In this document: piece after piece, positions 1-7,554 of the stretch
Position numbering within the stretch: position 1 is the stretch's first letter
How the letters are laid out: each line of letters starts with the position of its first letter
Assembly (NCBI RefSeq): GCF_046156175.1
Contig: NZ_JAYLVL010000003.1
Coordinates: 372,001-436,000, forward strand
Length of the DNA stretch: 64,000 nucleotides
From: Lacisediminihabitans sp046156175
GTDB taxonomy: Bacteria > Actinomycetota > Actinomycetes > Actinomycetales > Microbacteriaceae
Direction of reading: 5' to 3'
Translations under genes and position numbers: made by a program
The notes under the pieces: model-generated
Told to the model about the DNA's origin: nothing
Seen by the model: the letters and a program-made list of their open reading frames with translations, nothing else
The model's database searches: none

Positions 1-395
1 GTCTTGCCGCGAGCCTTCATCACCCCGCCGACGTTCGCGGCGCCGGTGCGAACGAGAGTTTCAATCGCGCGGCGGGTGTAGCTGGGATCCAGCTCCGAGT
101 GGGCATCCACTCGCACGATCACCGGGTGGCTACTCGCGCGGATGGCGAGGTTGAGTCCCACCGGGATGTCCGTCGCGGGGTTGAAGACGACGTGGATGCG
201 GTCGTCCTCTTGCGCCAGCCGCTCGATGAGCTCTGTCGTGCCGTCAGAGGAGGGTCCGAGCGCCAGGATGAGCTCCGTCGGGCCCGAATAGTCCTGCTCG
301 AGAACAGTGCGGATCGCGGTCTCGATGTAGGCGACCTCGTTGAGAACGGGGATGACGTAGGACACTCCGAGCGGGGAGGGCACCTCGTGGGGCAT
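1..395 (-). CDS. Glycosyltransferase family 2, N-terminal part (runs off the left edge)
   Basis: Only the first ~131 residues are in the window; the gene continues beyond base 1. After a short leader the protein reads VSYVIPVLNEVAYIETAI, the GT-A opening of family 2 glycosyltransferases, followed by a nucleotide-sugar region with VRVDAHSELDPSY, whose DAH triad occupies the DxD metal/UDP-sugar position. The pattern resembles ExoA-like polysaccharide glycosyltransferases. The ATG at 395 is the first good start; TTG codons lie upstream in frame, so the exact start is uncertain. The 132 bases before the next gene show no clear signal. Confidence 0.8.
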   Translation of the reverse strand, partial: MPHEVPSPLGVSYVIPVLNEVAYIETAIRTVLEQDYSGPTELILALGPSSDGTTELIERLAQEDDRIHVVFNPATDIPVGLNLAIRASSHPVIVRVDAHSELDPSYTRRAIETLVRTGAANVGGVMKARGK

Positions 396-527
396 GGGTT
401 CCAATGTCAGGTCGGCCAAGTCGATCGAGCCTATCAGTCGACCTCTGCCCGCCCCGCAGATGCGAAACGGATGCCCGCCGCCTGTGTTCAGGCCGCGGAC
501 ATCCGTCTCGGATGGTTCAGAAGGGCG

Positions 528-1982
528 CTACTGCTTGAGCGTTCCGAGCGTCACATCGACGGTGCTCGCGTTGCCACCGCGAACATAGCTGAGCGAGGTC
601 GAGGCGCCGGCCGCGAGGAAACGGACCTGGGCGGTGAGGTCGGTGCTGCTGGTGATCGGCACACCGTTGAAGCTCGTGACGATGTCACCCGACTTGAGCC
701 CGGCCTTGTCGGCCGCGCCGCCACTCGTGATCTCCTTGATGTTCGCGCCGACCACGGTGCTCGTGCTCGTGGCGGAGATGTCCTGAACGCTGGCACCGAG
801 GAGTCCGTGGGTGGCCTTGCCATCCTTGATGATCTCGTTGGCGACCCGCTGAGCGAGGTTCGCGGGAATGGCGAAGCCGACGCCGATGCTTCCGGACTGC
901 GACGAGGCGCTGGTCTGTCCGGCGCTGGCGATTGCGACGTTGATGCCGATGACCTTTGCATCCGAGTCGAGGAGCGCGCCACCGGAGTTACCGGGGTTGA
1001 TCGCGGCATCCGTCTGGATCACCGGAAGGGAGATCGTCGCGGCTGCGGTGGTGGACTGGCTCTGCGAGCCGCCTTGGCCCTGGCCGTTGTCGAACTGCCA
1101 GAAGTCGAAGGGGCTGCCCGAGTTGGGAGTGCTGCTGTCGCCTCCCGTGCTCGGGGCGGCCGACGAGGCGATCGAGATGCTGCGGTTAAGGGCGCTGACG
1201 ATGCCGTCGGTAACGGTGTTGTTGAGCCCGAGCGGAGCGCCGATCGCTATCGCGGTCTCTCCGACGTTGAGTTTGCTCGAGTCGCCGAATTCGGCCGGCG
1301 TGAGTCCGGTGGGATCCTTCAGCTTGATGACCGCGAGGTCGGCGATCGGGTCGGTGCCGACCACGGTCGCGGAGAAGAGGTGACCGTCTAAGGTGGTGAC
1401 CTGCACGGCGGGGTTCGCGATCTCCCCGTCGAGCGTGACGACGTGGGTGTTGGTGAGGACGTAGCCGTCCTTGCTGAGCACGACTCCCGATCCGGTGCCG
1501 GAGGCGGTCTTGCTCGTGACCGAGATGGTGACGACGCTCGGCGCGGCCTTCGCGGCGACCGCGGTGATGTTGTTGACGCTGGAGGTGTCGTTGACCGTGA
1601 TGTTCTGGGGAGCGCTGTTCGACACTGCGCTCGAGGAGTTGTTGCCCTGGTTGGCCGAGACGGCCCAGGCTGCGACGCCGGCGCCCGAGACGCCTCCGAC
1701 GAGCGCCCCGACTGCCAGGGCCGCGATAATGCCGACCTTGTTGGAACGCTTGGTGTCGACGGGAGCCGCGGGAGTCCAGGCGTAGTCACGATCGAGAGGC
1801 TGGGTGGCGGATGCCGGGGGCGCGTAGGGGGCCGTTGGAGGAGCGTCCTGCGGCGCAGCACTGGCCGAATTCAGTCGGGCCTCGGTCTGCTCGAGGGTTT
1901 CGGAATTCTCGGCGGCATTCGAAGTGGGATCTGGGGTGCCGTTTTCCGTGCCGGAGTGGGGATCCTGCGGTGCGTCGGTCAT
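528..1982 (-). CDS. HtrA/DegP-type membrane-anchored serine protease with one PDZ domain
   Basis: A 484-residue trypsin-like protease that probably degrades or processes misfolded proteins on the outer face of the membrane. Residues 1-80 are acidic, Pro/Ala-rich and cytoplasmic; ~83-109 form one membrane span; 140-380 are the protease domain with His180 (TNTH), Asp215 (IADLAV) and Ser333 (GNSGG); ~395-480 are a PDZ domain. A Ser/Gly/Gln-rich insertion at ~275-315 sits in a surface loop. AAGGAG eight bases upstream of the ATG at 1982 favours this start over an in-frame ATG nine codons earlier. The organisation is typical of actinobacterial PepD/HtrA proteins. Confidence 0.93.
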   Translation of the reverse strand: MTDAPQDPHSGTENGTPDPTSNAAENSETLEQTEARLNSASAAPQDAPPTAPYAPPASATQPLDRDYAWTPAAPVDTKRSNKVGIIAALAVGALVGGVSGAGVAAWAVSANQGNNSSSAVSNSAPQNITVNDTSSVNNITAVAAKAAPSVVTISVTSKTASGTGSGVVLSKDGYVLTNTHVVTLDGEIANPAVQVTTLDGHLFSATVVGTDPIADLAVIKLKDPTGLTPAEFGDSSKLNVGETAIAIGAPLGLNNTVTDGIVSALNRSISIASSAAPSTGGDSSTPNSGSPFDFWQFDNGQGQGGSQSQSTTAAATISLPVIQTDAAINPGNSGGALLDSDAKVIGINVAIASAGQTSASSQSGSIGVGFAIPANLAQRVANEIIKDGKATHGLLGASVQDISATSTSTVVGANIKEITSGGAADKAGLKSGDIVTSFNGVPITSSTDLTAQVRFLAAGASTSLSYVRGGNASTVDVTLGTLKQ

Positions 1983-2088
1983 GGGGGCTGCTCCTTCCAA
2001 GCGGTGCAAGCCTCCACCGCCAACCTGTGCACTCTATATGGACGCGCTGAGAGCGGGCCGAAGCTTCACCGCACCCGGAGCGGCGACC

Positions 2089-2898
2089 TCAGCATCCGGG
2101 TCCGGACGGTCGCTGGGCGCAATCGCGCCCCACCAGAACGGTGCTCGCATCGCCCGCCGTGGCGACCAATCGGTTCGCCGAGACAGGGATCGTGCCGGTG
2201 ATGGGGATCCACGGCCCTCCCACGTACTGGTATTCGGCACTGAAGTCGATGGCGAGGTCGATCGCGTACGTGCCCGCGTTGCGGTAGACGTGGCTGGTCG
2301 GCGTGCGGTCGAACTCCCCCACTCCGGATGCCACCCAGCTGGACCCTCTCGTGGATCGCGTGGCGCTTGTGCCATCCCCATAGGACCAGCGGTACCGCTC
2401 GGCAGTGAATCGCACCGACGCCGGCAGGGTCAGCAGCAGGCCCGTCTGCACACCGGAGTCGATGGTCGCGTAGAAGTTGGTGTCGAGCCCGACGACCATC
2501 CACCCGTTCGGCTCCATGTGGTCGATCCCCGCGACCGGCTTGAAGTTGATCAGATCGGCCAGCGTGACAGGAACGGTGACCCCGTAGCCGTCGCGCAACG
2601 GCGGCGGGGGCGTCGGTGGCGTCGCGGTGCTTCCGCCCCGACCGCCACTGCCGCTCGCGCCGGCGGAACCGGGTAGGTCGATGGTGCCCCGGATGTCGAC
2701 GCCGTCGCCGTTGACGGTGCCGCTGGATGTTGGCAAACAGGACCCGTCTCTGAGATCGCCCGCATTGCAGGCTGACGCATAGGCGATTACGACTGCTGTC
2801 TGCGCAAGCAGGCCGGCCGTTGCAACGAGAACCAGGAGCAAGCTCAGGAGAGTTTTCTTTCCCCACGCCTCGTGGGAATTAGCAGAAATATTCACCAC
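2089..2898 (-). CDS. Exported protein with PKD-like segment, unknown function
   Basis: A signal sequence or membrane anchor (LLSLLLVLVATAGLLAQ) is followed by a low-complexity Gly/Ser and poly-Pro linker, then a region reading YRWSYGDGTSA and, ~40 residues later, HVYRNAGTYAIDL. Aromatic-x-GDG followed by HxYxxAGxY is the signature of PKD-like beta-sandwich domains. Cys pairs near the mature N-terminus and at the C-terminus could form disulphides. The frame is open to 2952, but that start would overlap the preceding lipoprotein gene by 74 bases; tandem GTG codons at 2898/2895 give a usual short overlap and I favour them. Function unknown; probably co-transcribed with the lipoprotein gene upstream. 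Confidence 0.7.
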   Translation of the reverse strand: MVNISANSHEAWGKKTLLSLLLVLVATAGLLAQTAVVIAYASACNAGDLRDGSCLPTSSGTVNGDGVDIRGTIDLPGSAGASGSGGRGGSTATPPTPPPPLRDGYGVTVPVTLADLINFKPVAGIDHMEPNGWMVVGLDTNFYATIDSGVQTGLLLTLPASVRFTAERYRWSYGDGTSATRSTRGSSWVASGVGEFDRTPTSHVYRNAGTYAIDLAIDFSAEYQYVGGPWIPITGTIPVSANRLVATAGDASTVLVGRDCAQRPSGPGC

Positions 2899-3436
2899 TC
2901 CAACTTTCGTCCCCTTCAACGAGCAGAACCCCCGGAGATCGTTGCCAAACAAAGGTCGCGATGATCGGAAATCGGCGATCGCTACCTGAAGGGACTACGG
3001 ACATACCGTCACTTCCAACCACATCTACCTGTGTGAGATCGAGACACAAGTAAGCCTGCGTGCGCGTCGTTTCACTGTCGCCGAGCAGCAGCGGTTCAGA
3101 CCCAATCAGGGACACACTGTCAATAGTTGCTCCTCCCGTTTGCCGTTTCCCGCTTCCCCTATATGCCGATACCGACTCCTTGGCCTTCTTCAATGCGGTG
3201 CCGGTGGCAACTCTCTCCAAACGGGATGCGTCATATGTGGCAAAGGCCTCGTCCAGCATTTCCTGATACGCCGCATACGCCTTCGTCGCCGCCGCGAGCG
3301 CCTCCGCCTCGCTTGCGAAGACCGGCGTGGCACTCGTCTTCGGGGTCGGTGAGGCGGACGGAGTCGTCGGCACGCAGCCGCCCAGCATCAGGGCCACGGC
3401 GAGCGTCGCGACGAAGATCCGAGGGATGATCCGCAT
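2879..3436 (-). CDS. Small lipoprotein, unknown function
   Basis: A 185-residue protein with a clean lipoprotein signal: basic start (MRIIPR), hydrophobic core, and lipobox LMLGGC with Cys21 as the lipidation site. A Thr/Ser/Pro spacer follows, then an Ala/Glu-rich helical segment and a C-terminal domain with YLCLDLTQV and a terminal Cys that could pair. The first in-frame ATG is 17 codons earlier, but the signal peptide sets the start at 3436. The 3' end overlaps the likely start of the PKD-like gene, so the two probably form an operon. The fold may be of the NTF2-like or DUF4878-like exported type seen in actinobacteria; this is a guess. Confidence 0.75.
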   Translation of the reverse strand: MRIIPRIFVATLAVALMLGGCVPTTPSASPTPKTSATPVFASEAEALAAATKAYAAYQEMLDEAFATYDASRLERVATGTALKKAKESVSAYRGSGKRQTGGATIDSVSLIGSEPLLLGDSETTRTQAYLCLDLTQVDVVGSDGMSVVPSGSDRRFPIIATFVWQRSPGVLLVEGDESWSGEYFC

Positions 3437-3569
3437 AGCTACTGACGGTAGGGCACCGGGGGCGCACCCCGCCAGAAGTTTCCACAAGCGGTGCCCGCCC
3501 CGCGCCGAACTCGCGCTGGGGAGGAGCTACGGTGGAATCGAAGCCCACCCCCGACCCCGAAGGCGATTC

Positions 3570-4766
3570 TTGGAACTCAGCGGAGCATGGCAGAACGCGG
3601 CGCGGGGCGCCATGTTGCTCGGTGCCGACGGCGCCCTCAAGCCCACGATTTTCGCCGAAATGTCCGCCCTGGCGACGAGCACCGGCGCGATAAACCTCGG
3701 CCAGGGATTCCCCGACGAGGATGGTCCCGCCGAGGTGCTGGAAGCCGCCCGCCAGGCGATCAGCGACGGGTGGAACCAGTACCCGCCCGGGCTCGGCTAC
3801 CCGGTGCTTCGAGAGGCGATCTCCGCCCATCAGCACCGCTTCTACGGACTGAGCGTCGACCCCGACCGGGAGGTGATCGTGACGGCCGGCGCAACCGAGG
3901 CGCTCGCGGCATCCATCCTCGCCCTCGTCGAGCCCGGGGACGAGGTGGTCACCTTCGAGCCCTTCTACGATTCCTATGCCGCCATGATCGCGCTCAGCGG
4001 GGCCGTGCACCGCACGGTGCCCCTCCGGGCCCCGCACTTCCAGCCCGACCACGACGACTTGCGGCGCGCTGTGACGGATCGCACCCGCATCATCCTGATC
4101 AACAATCCGCACAACCCCACCGGCGCGATGATGGACCGCCCGACCCTCGAACTGGTCGTCGAGCTCGCCAATCGACACGACGCTCTCATCGTGACCGACG
4201 AGGTGTACGAACACCTCACCTTCGGGCAGACGCACATGCCGATCGCGAGCCTGCCCGGGGCCCGCGATCGCACCCTCACGATCTCGAGCGCCGGCAAGAC
4301 CTTCAGCACCACCGGCTGGAAGGTGGGTTGGATGACCGGACCGCACGACCTGCTGCAGGCAGTGCTCGCCGTCAAGCAGTTCCTCACCTACGTGAATGCG
4401 GCGCCGTTCCAACCGGCGATCGCCGTCGGACTCGGTCTGCCCGACGAGTTCTTCCGCGGGGTGGCGAGCGTGCTCCAGCGCAAACGGGATCTGCTCTCCG
4501 CGGGACTCGCCCGCGCGGGCTTCAGCGTCAGCGAATCCCAGGGGTCCTACTTCGTCGTTGCGGATGCCGCTCCGCTCGGTTTCACGGATGCCGACGACCT
4601 GTGCCGCAGCCTGCCCGCGCTTGCCGGGGTCGTCGCCGTGCCGATCAGCGCCTTCGTGACGGATGAGCACAAGAGCGACTATGCGTCGCTCGTGCGCTTC
4701 GCGTTCTGCAAAAAGGTGGACGTGCTCGAGCGCGCATCCGCCCAGCTCGCTCAGCTCTCGCGCTAA
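3570..4766 (+). CDS. PLP-dependent aminotransferase, class I/II (DapC/kynurenine aminotransferase type)
   Basis: A fold-type I aminotransferase of ~398 residues. Visible motifs are INLGQGFPDEDGP (substrate entrance), TAGATEAL, FEPFYDSY (Tyr stacking on PLP), NNPHNPTG, VTDEVYEH (Asp to the pyridine N) and SSAGKTFSTTGWKVGW with PLP Lys243. These motifs are those of the N-succinyldiaminopimelate/glutamine-phenylpyruvate aminotransferase clade, so the substrate may be N-succinyl-2-amino-6-ketopimelate or a Met/aromatic keto acid. TTG at 3570 with GAAGG upstream gives the expected N-terminus (SGAWQNAARGAMLLGADG). A stronger ribosome site precedes a GTG at 3532 in another frame; see findings. The end overlaps the histidine kinase end by 4 bp, tail to tail. 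Confidence 0.88.
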   Translation: MELSGAWQNAARGAMLLGADGALKPTIFAEMSALATSTGAINLGQGFPDEDGPAEVLEAARQAISDGWNQYPPGLGYPVLREAISAHQHRFYGLSVDPDREVIVTAGATEALAASILALVEPGDEVVTFEPFYDSYAAMIALSGAVHRTVPLRAPHFQPDHDDLRRAVTDRTRIILINNPHNPTGAMMDRPTLELVVELANRHDALIVTDEVYEHLTFGQTHMPIASLPGARDRTLTISSAGKTFSTTGWKVGWMTGPHDLLQAVLAVKQFLTYVNAAPFQPAIAVGLGLPDEFFRGVASVLQRKRDLLSAGLARAGFSVSESQGSYFVVADAAPLGFTDADDLCRSLPALAGVVAVPISAFVTDEHKSDYASLVRFAFCKKVDVLERASAQLAQLSR

Positions 4767-6517
4767 GCCCCCACGGGCACCTTGGCGAGCGGCAGGGACA
4801 TGATGAACGCCGTGCCGACACCCTCTTCGCTCTGCACGTCGAGCTCCCCGAGGTGAGCCGTCACGATCGCCTTGGTGATCGTCAGGCCGAGGCCCACCCC
4901 GGGCACTGCATTGCGGGTAGCCGTTGATGCGCGGAAGAAGCGTGCATAGAGCTGGTCGAGTTCGGCGGCCGGGATGCCGATGCCGGTGTCCCGAACGGTG
5001 ATGATCGCGTCGTCGGAGCTCGATGACAGACTCACCGTCACCACTCCGCCTTGGGGAGTGAACTTGAGGGCGTTGGAGATGAGGTTGTCGCAGCCCTGGC
5101 CGAGCCGCACGGTGTCGCCGCGGACGGTGATCGGATCGTCCGGGCAGTCCAGCACGAGCGTGACTCCCGCGGCATTCGCAACGGGTCGCGCCGAGAGCAC
5201 TGCAGCGGTGACGACCTCGTTGAGCGATACCTGGCTGATGTCGAGCGGAAACTTTCCCGAACTGACCTGGGCAGTGAAGAGCAGGTCCCCGACCAGGCGC
5301 AGCAGGCGATGAGCATTTCGTTCGGCAACACCGAGGTACTGCAGTTGCTCCCCGGACAGTGGCGACTCGTCGTCGTCCCGCATGAGCTCGAGGTATCCGA
5401 GGATCGAGGAGAGCGGGGTGCGGAGTTCGTGCGAGATCAGCCCGACGAATTCGTCCTTCAACCGGGCGACCTCGAGGGCCTGGGTCACGTCGGTGGCCAC
5501 GAAAATGTAGCCAACGGTCTCCCCTTCGTCGTCGATCCGTGGGGTGACGGCCACGGACACGGACACAGTGGAACCGTCCTCTCGCACGTAGGTCCACTCC
5601 CGCACTTCGGCGCGACCGAGCCGTGCGGATTCGACCAGGGCCGAGAATCCGGGATTGAGCACGGTGGCGCCGGCCGGATAGTTGAGAGTCCGGGCACGGT
5701 CTTCCAGCTCCGATTCGACATGGAAATCGAACACGAACCGCTTGCCCTGGGTGTCGGCCGGCGAGAGTCCGAGCATCGCCGCGGCGCCCGGATTCCAGAC
5801 ATCGATCAGGCCGGTGAGATCCGTGCCGATCACGGATTGCTCCGTCACCGAGTCGAGGACGCTGCGGGTGAGGCGATCGGCCGCATGCAACTGGAGCTCG
5901 TTCTCTTTCAGCCGGCTCGCCACTGCGAGAGACTGCACCAACATCTCCTCTCCCTCCTGAGCGAGGCGCTTGATGGAGGCCAACTGCTGGCGGCCCTGGC
6001 GGGAGAGCTCGTTGATGATGGCCGCAGCGATGCCGAAGACGGCGGGTGAGAAGATTCCCCGGATCGTTTCGCTGTCATCGACGGGCAACTTCCACTCGAT
6101 CAGGTACGGCAGCATCAGGGCGAAGAAGGTGCCGGCAGTCGATACGACGACCCAGCGACGGCCCTCCTCGGCGGCGATCCACACCACCGGCAGCACGATG
6201 AGCGCCGAGAAGATCGACCCGATTCCGTTCGAGCCTTCGCGCAGCACGCCGATGGCGAAAAGGGAGATGCCCGGCACGAGGAGCGTCCAGCGAGTGGCGC
6301 GCTGCACGGATCCGAAGTAGAACGAGAGCCCGGTGGCGAGCGCGATCAGCAACACGCTACCGAGGATCGCGAGCGGCTCACTGATGAGCTCCTGCGGCAG
6401 CAGAAGGCAGAACAGTACGGCCACGAGGAGAGCAACCGTCGTCGGCATCTGCTTGAGCGCCGGTGACGGGGTGTCCACCGCGACGCGCGCCTTGATGAGA
6501 CTGAAGAGACCGGTCAT
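4763..6517 (-). CDS. Membrane PAS-domain sensor histidine kinase
   Basis: A 584-residue kinase. Hydrophobic segments at ~27-170 suggest five or six membrane spans; a helical linker (~175-215) leads to a PAS domain (~216-345, ending YIFVATDVT). The HisKA H-box is FVGLISHELRTPLSSILGY with phospho-acceptor His363, followed by an N box (DNLISNALKFTP), G1 (DTGIGIP), F box and G2 (GVGLGLTI), so the catalytic core is complete. The ATG at 6517 was chosen because upstream sequence encodes the receiver in another frame. It is the last gene of the coupled operon; likely phosphorylation partners are the receivers just upstream. Confidence 0.93.
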   Translation of the reverse strand: MTGLFSLIKARVAVDTPSPALKQMPTTVALLVAVLFCLLLPQELISEPLAILGSVLLIALATGLSFYFGSVQRATRWTLLVPGISLFAIGVLREGSNGIGSIFSALIVLPVVWIAAEEGRRWVVVSTAGTFFALMLPYLIEWKLPVDDSETIRGIFSPAVFGIAAAIINELSRQGRQQLASIKRLAQEGEEMLVQSLAVASRLKENELQLHAADRLTRSVLDSVTEQSVIGTDLTGLIDVWNPGAAAMLGLSPADTQGKRFVFDFHVESELEDRARTLNYPAGATVLNPGFSALVESARLGRAEVREWTYVREDGSTVSVSVAVTPRIDDEGETVGYIFVATDVTQALEVARLKDEFVGLISHELRTPLSSILGYLELMRDDDESPLSGEQLQYLGVAERNAHRLLRLVGDLLFTAQVSSGKFPLDISQVSLNEVVTAAVLSARPVANAAGVTLVLDCPDDPITVRGDTVRLGQGCDNLISNALKFTPQGGVVTVSLSSSSDDAIITVRDTGIGIPAAELDQLYARFFRASTATRNAVPGVGLGLTITKAIVTAHLGELDVQSEEGVGTAFIMSLPLAKVPVGA

Positions 6518-6521
6518 CGCG

Positions 6522-6950
6522 TCACGCCGTCCCCGCCGGGGGTCCGGATAGTCCGGCGTCCGCCCGCATGAGTTCCGCCAACCGGGCGCCGAGCTCCCGC
6601 GGACTGAAGGGCTTGGCGATGAAGTCCGTGGCACCGGCGACCCGCCCGGCCTCCCGCGCATTGTCGTCCACCCCGGCCGACAGCAGCACGATTCGGGTAT
6701 CGGCGAAGGAATCGTCGGCACGCGCACGGGCGCACAGCTCGAGTCCGGTCATCCCGGGCATCGAGACGTCGAGCACCGCGAGATCCGGCCGCAACTCGGT
6801 GAGGGCCTCCCAGGCGGCGTCCCCGTCTTCGGTCACAGCCACAAGGTCGAGGCCGGCCCGGGTGACGGCGATCGAGACGAGGGCCCGGATGTCCGGGTCG
6901 TCATCGGCGATCACCACTCGTGACCGCGCGGGAGTCTCCGACTCGGTCAC
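6522..6950 (-). CDS. Single-domain response regulator (receiver)
   Basis: A ~142-residue receiver with no output domain. Acidic pocket ADDDPD, phospho-acceptor Asp61 in LAVLDVSMPGMTG, and the conserved Lys in FIAKPFSPRELGARL are all present. The start is taken as GTG 6950, which overlaps the TGA of the preceding receiver (GTGA); an ATG at 6962 is the alternative. Such stand-alone receivers act by phosphotransfer or protein contact, as CheY, Spo0F and DivK do. It lies four bases upstream of the histidine kinase start, so the two form the most obvious cognate pair. Confidence 0.88.
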   Translation of the reverse strand: MTESETPARSRVVIADDDPDIRALVSIAVTRAGLDLVAVTEDGDAAWEALTELRPDLAVLDVSMPGMTGLELCARARADDSFADTRIVLLSAGVDDNAREAGRVAGATDFIAKPFSPRELGARLAELMRADAGLSGPPAGTA

Positions 6951-7327
6951 AGCTCGGTCCATTTCGGTACGTAATCGCGAAGGACGGAACGGATCTGCGC
7001 CCCGGTGAACGGCTTCGGAAGGGTCGCTTCGGTCGGCGGATACGCGCTCTCGTCGAGCACGGAGGTGACGGCGATGACGCAGTCGGGCCGATCCACGCGC
7101 AGGCGTTCGGTGAGCTCCCACCCGCTCATCCCGGGCAGCACGAGGTCGATGACGGCGAGATCCGGGGTGACCCGCGTATAGGCCGCTATCGCATCCTCCG
7201 CATTCTTGACGGTGGTCACGAGGCAGCCGGCGCGCTCGAAGTAGCGCCGGAGCAACGCGCGCTGGTCATCGCTGTCGTCGACAACCAACACCGTGACCTT
7301 CTCGGGGAGATGCACGGGAACAGTCAT
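6947..7327 (-). CDS. Second single-domain response regulator
   Basis: A 126-residue receiver: VLVVDDSDDQRALL, phospho-acceptor Asp61 in LAVIDLVLPGMSGWEL, and LPKPFTG with the conserved Lys. No DNA-binding or enzymatic output. ATG 7327 overlaps the stop of the upstream small membrane protein (ATGA). Alpha4-beta5 is shortened and reads DESAYPPTEATLPKPF, unlike the neighbouring receiver, so the two receivers probably have different partners. Two receivers plus the receiver in the PIG-L fusion give three phospho-acceptor domains for one kinase in the operon. Confidence 0.87.
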   Translation of the reverse strand: MTVPVHLPEKVTVLVVDDSDDQRALLRRYFERAGCLVTTVKNAEDAIAAYTRVTPDLAVIDLVLPGMSGWELTERLRVDRPDCVIAVTSVLDESAYPPTEATLPKPFTGAQIRSVLRDYVPKWTEL

Positions 7328-7554
7328 CGGAAGAACACCTCTCGGATCACGACTAACACCGCGACTACCGCGAGGGCGAGAACAGCTTTGGGGATGAGCC
7401 AGAATTCCGACCGACGGTTGTCGTCGATCTCTCGCTGGAGGAACTCGTCCCCGGGATTGCGCGGATCGACCGGGGTCTCCGGGGCCGCGGTCCGGGGTGC
7501 ATCGACCGTGCGATGCGACGGTGACGCGGCATCCGCTGCCTGCTTCTGCTTCAT
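7324..7554 (-). CDS. Small single-span membrane protein, unknown
   Basis: A 76-residue protein: ~50 polar N-terminal residues (Gln/Ala/Pro/Asp-rich, FLQREIDDNRRSEF), then one membrane span (WLIPKAVLALAVVAVLVVI) and a short basic tail. It overlaps the glycosyltransferase stop (ATGA) at its start and the receiver start (ATGA) at its end, so it is translated in step with both. Small membrane partners are known for processive synthases (PgaD, IcaD), which makes a GT accessory subunit a reasonable guess, but no sequence signature proves it. Confidence 0.75.
   Translation of the reverse strand: MKQKQAADAASPSHRTVDAPRTAAPETPVDPRNPGDEFLQREIDDNRRSEFWLIPKAVLALAVVAVLVVIREVFFR

Noticed and set aside
3231..5597. 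788-codon minus-strand open frame spanning the aminotransferase
   Set aside because: It is the antisense of the aminotransferase joined to shifted frames of the kinase and lipoprotein; no domain is recognisable.
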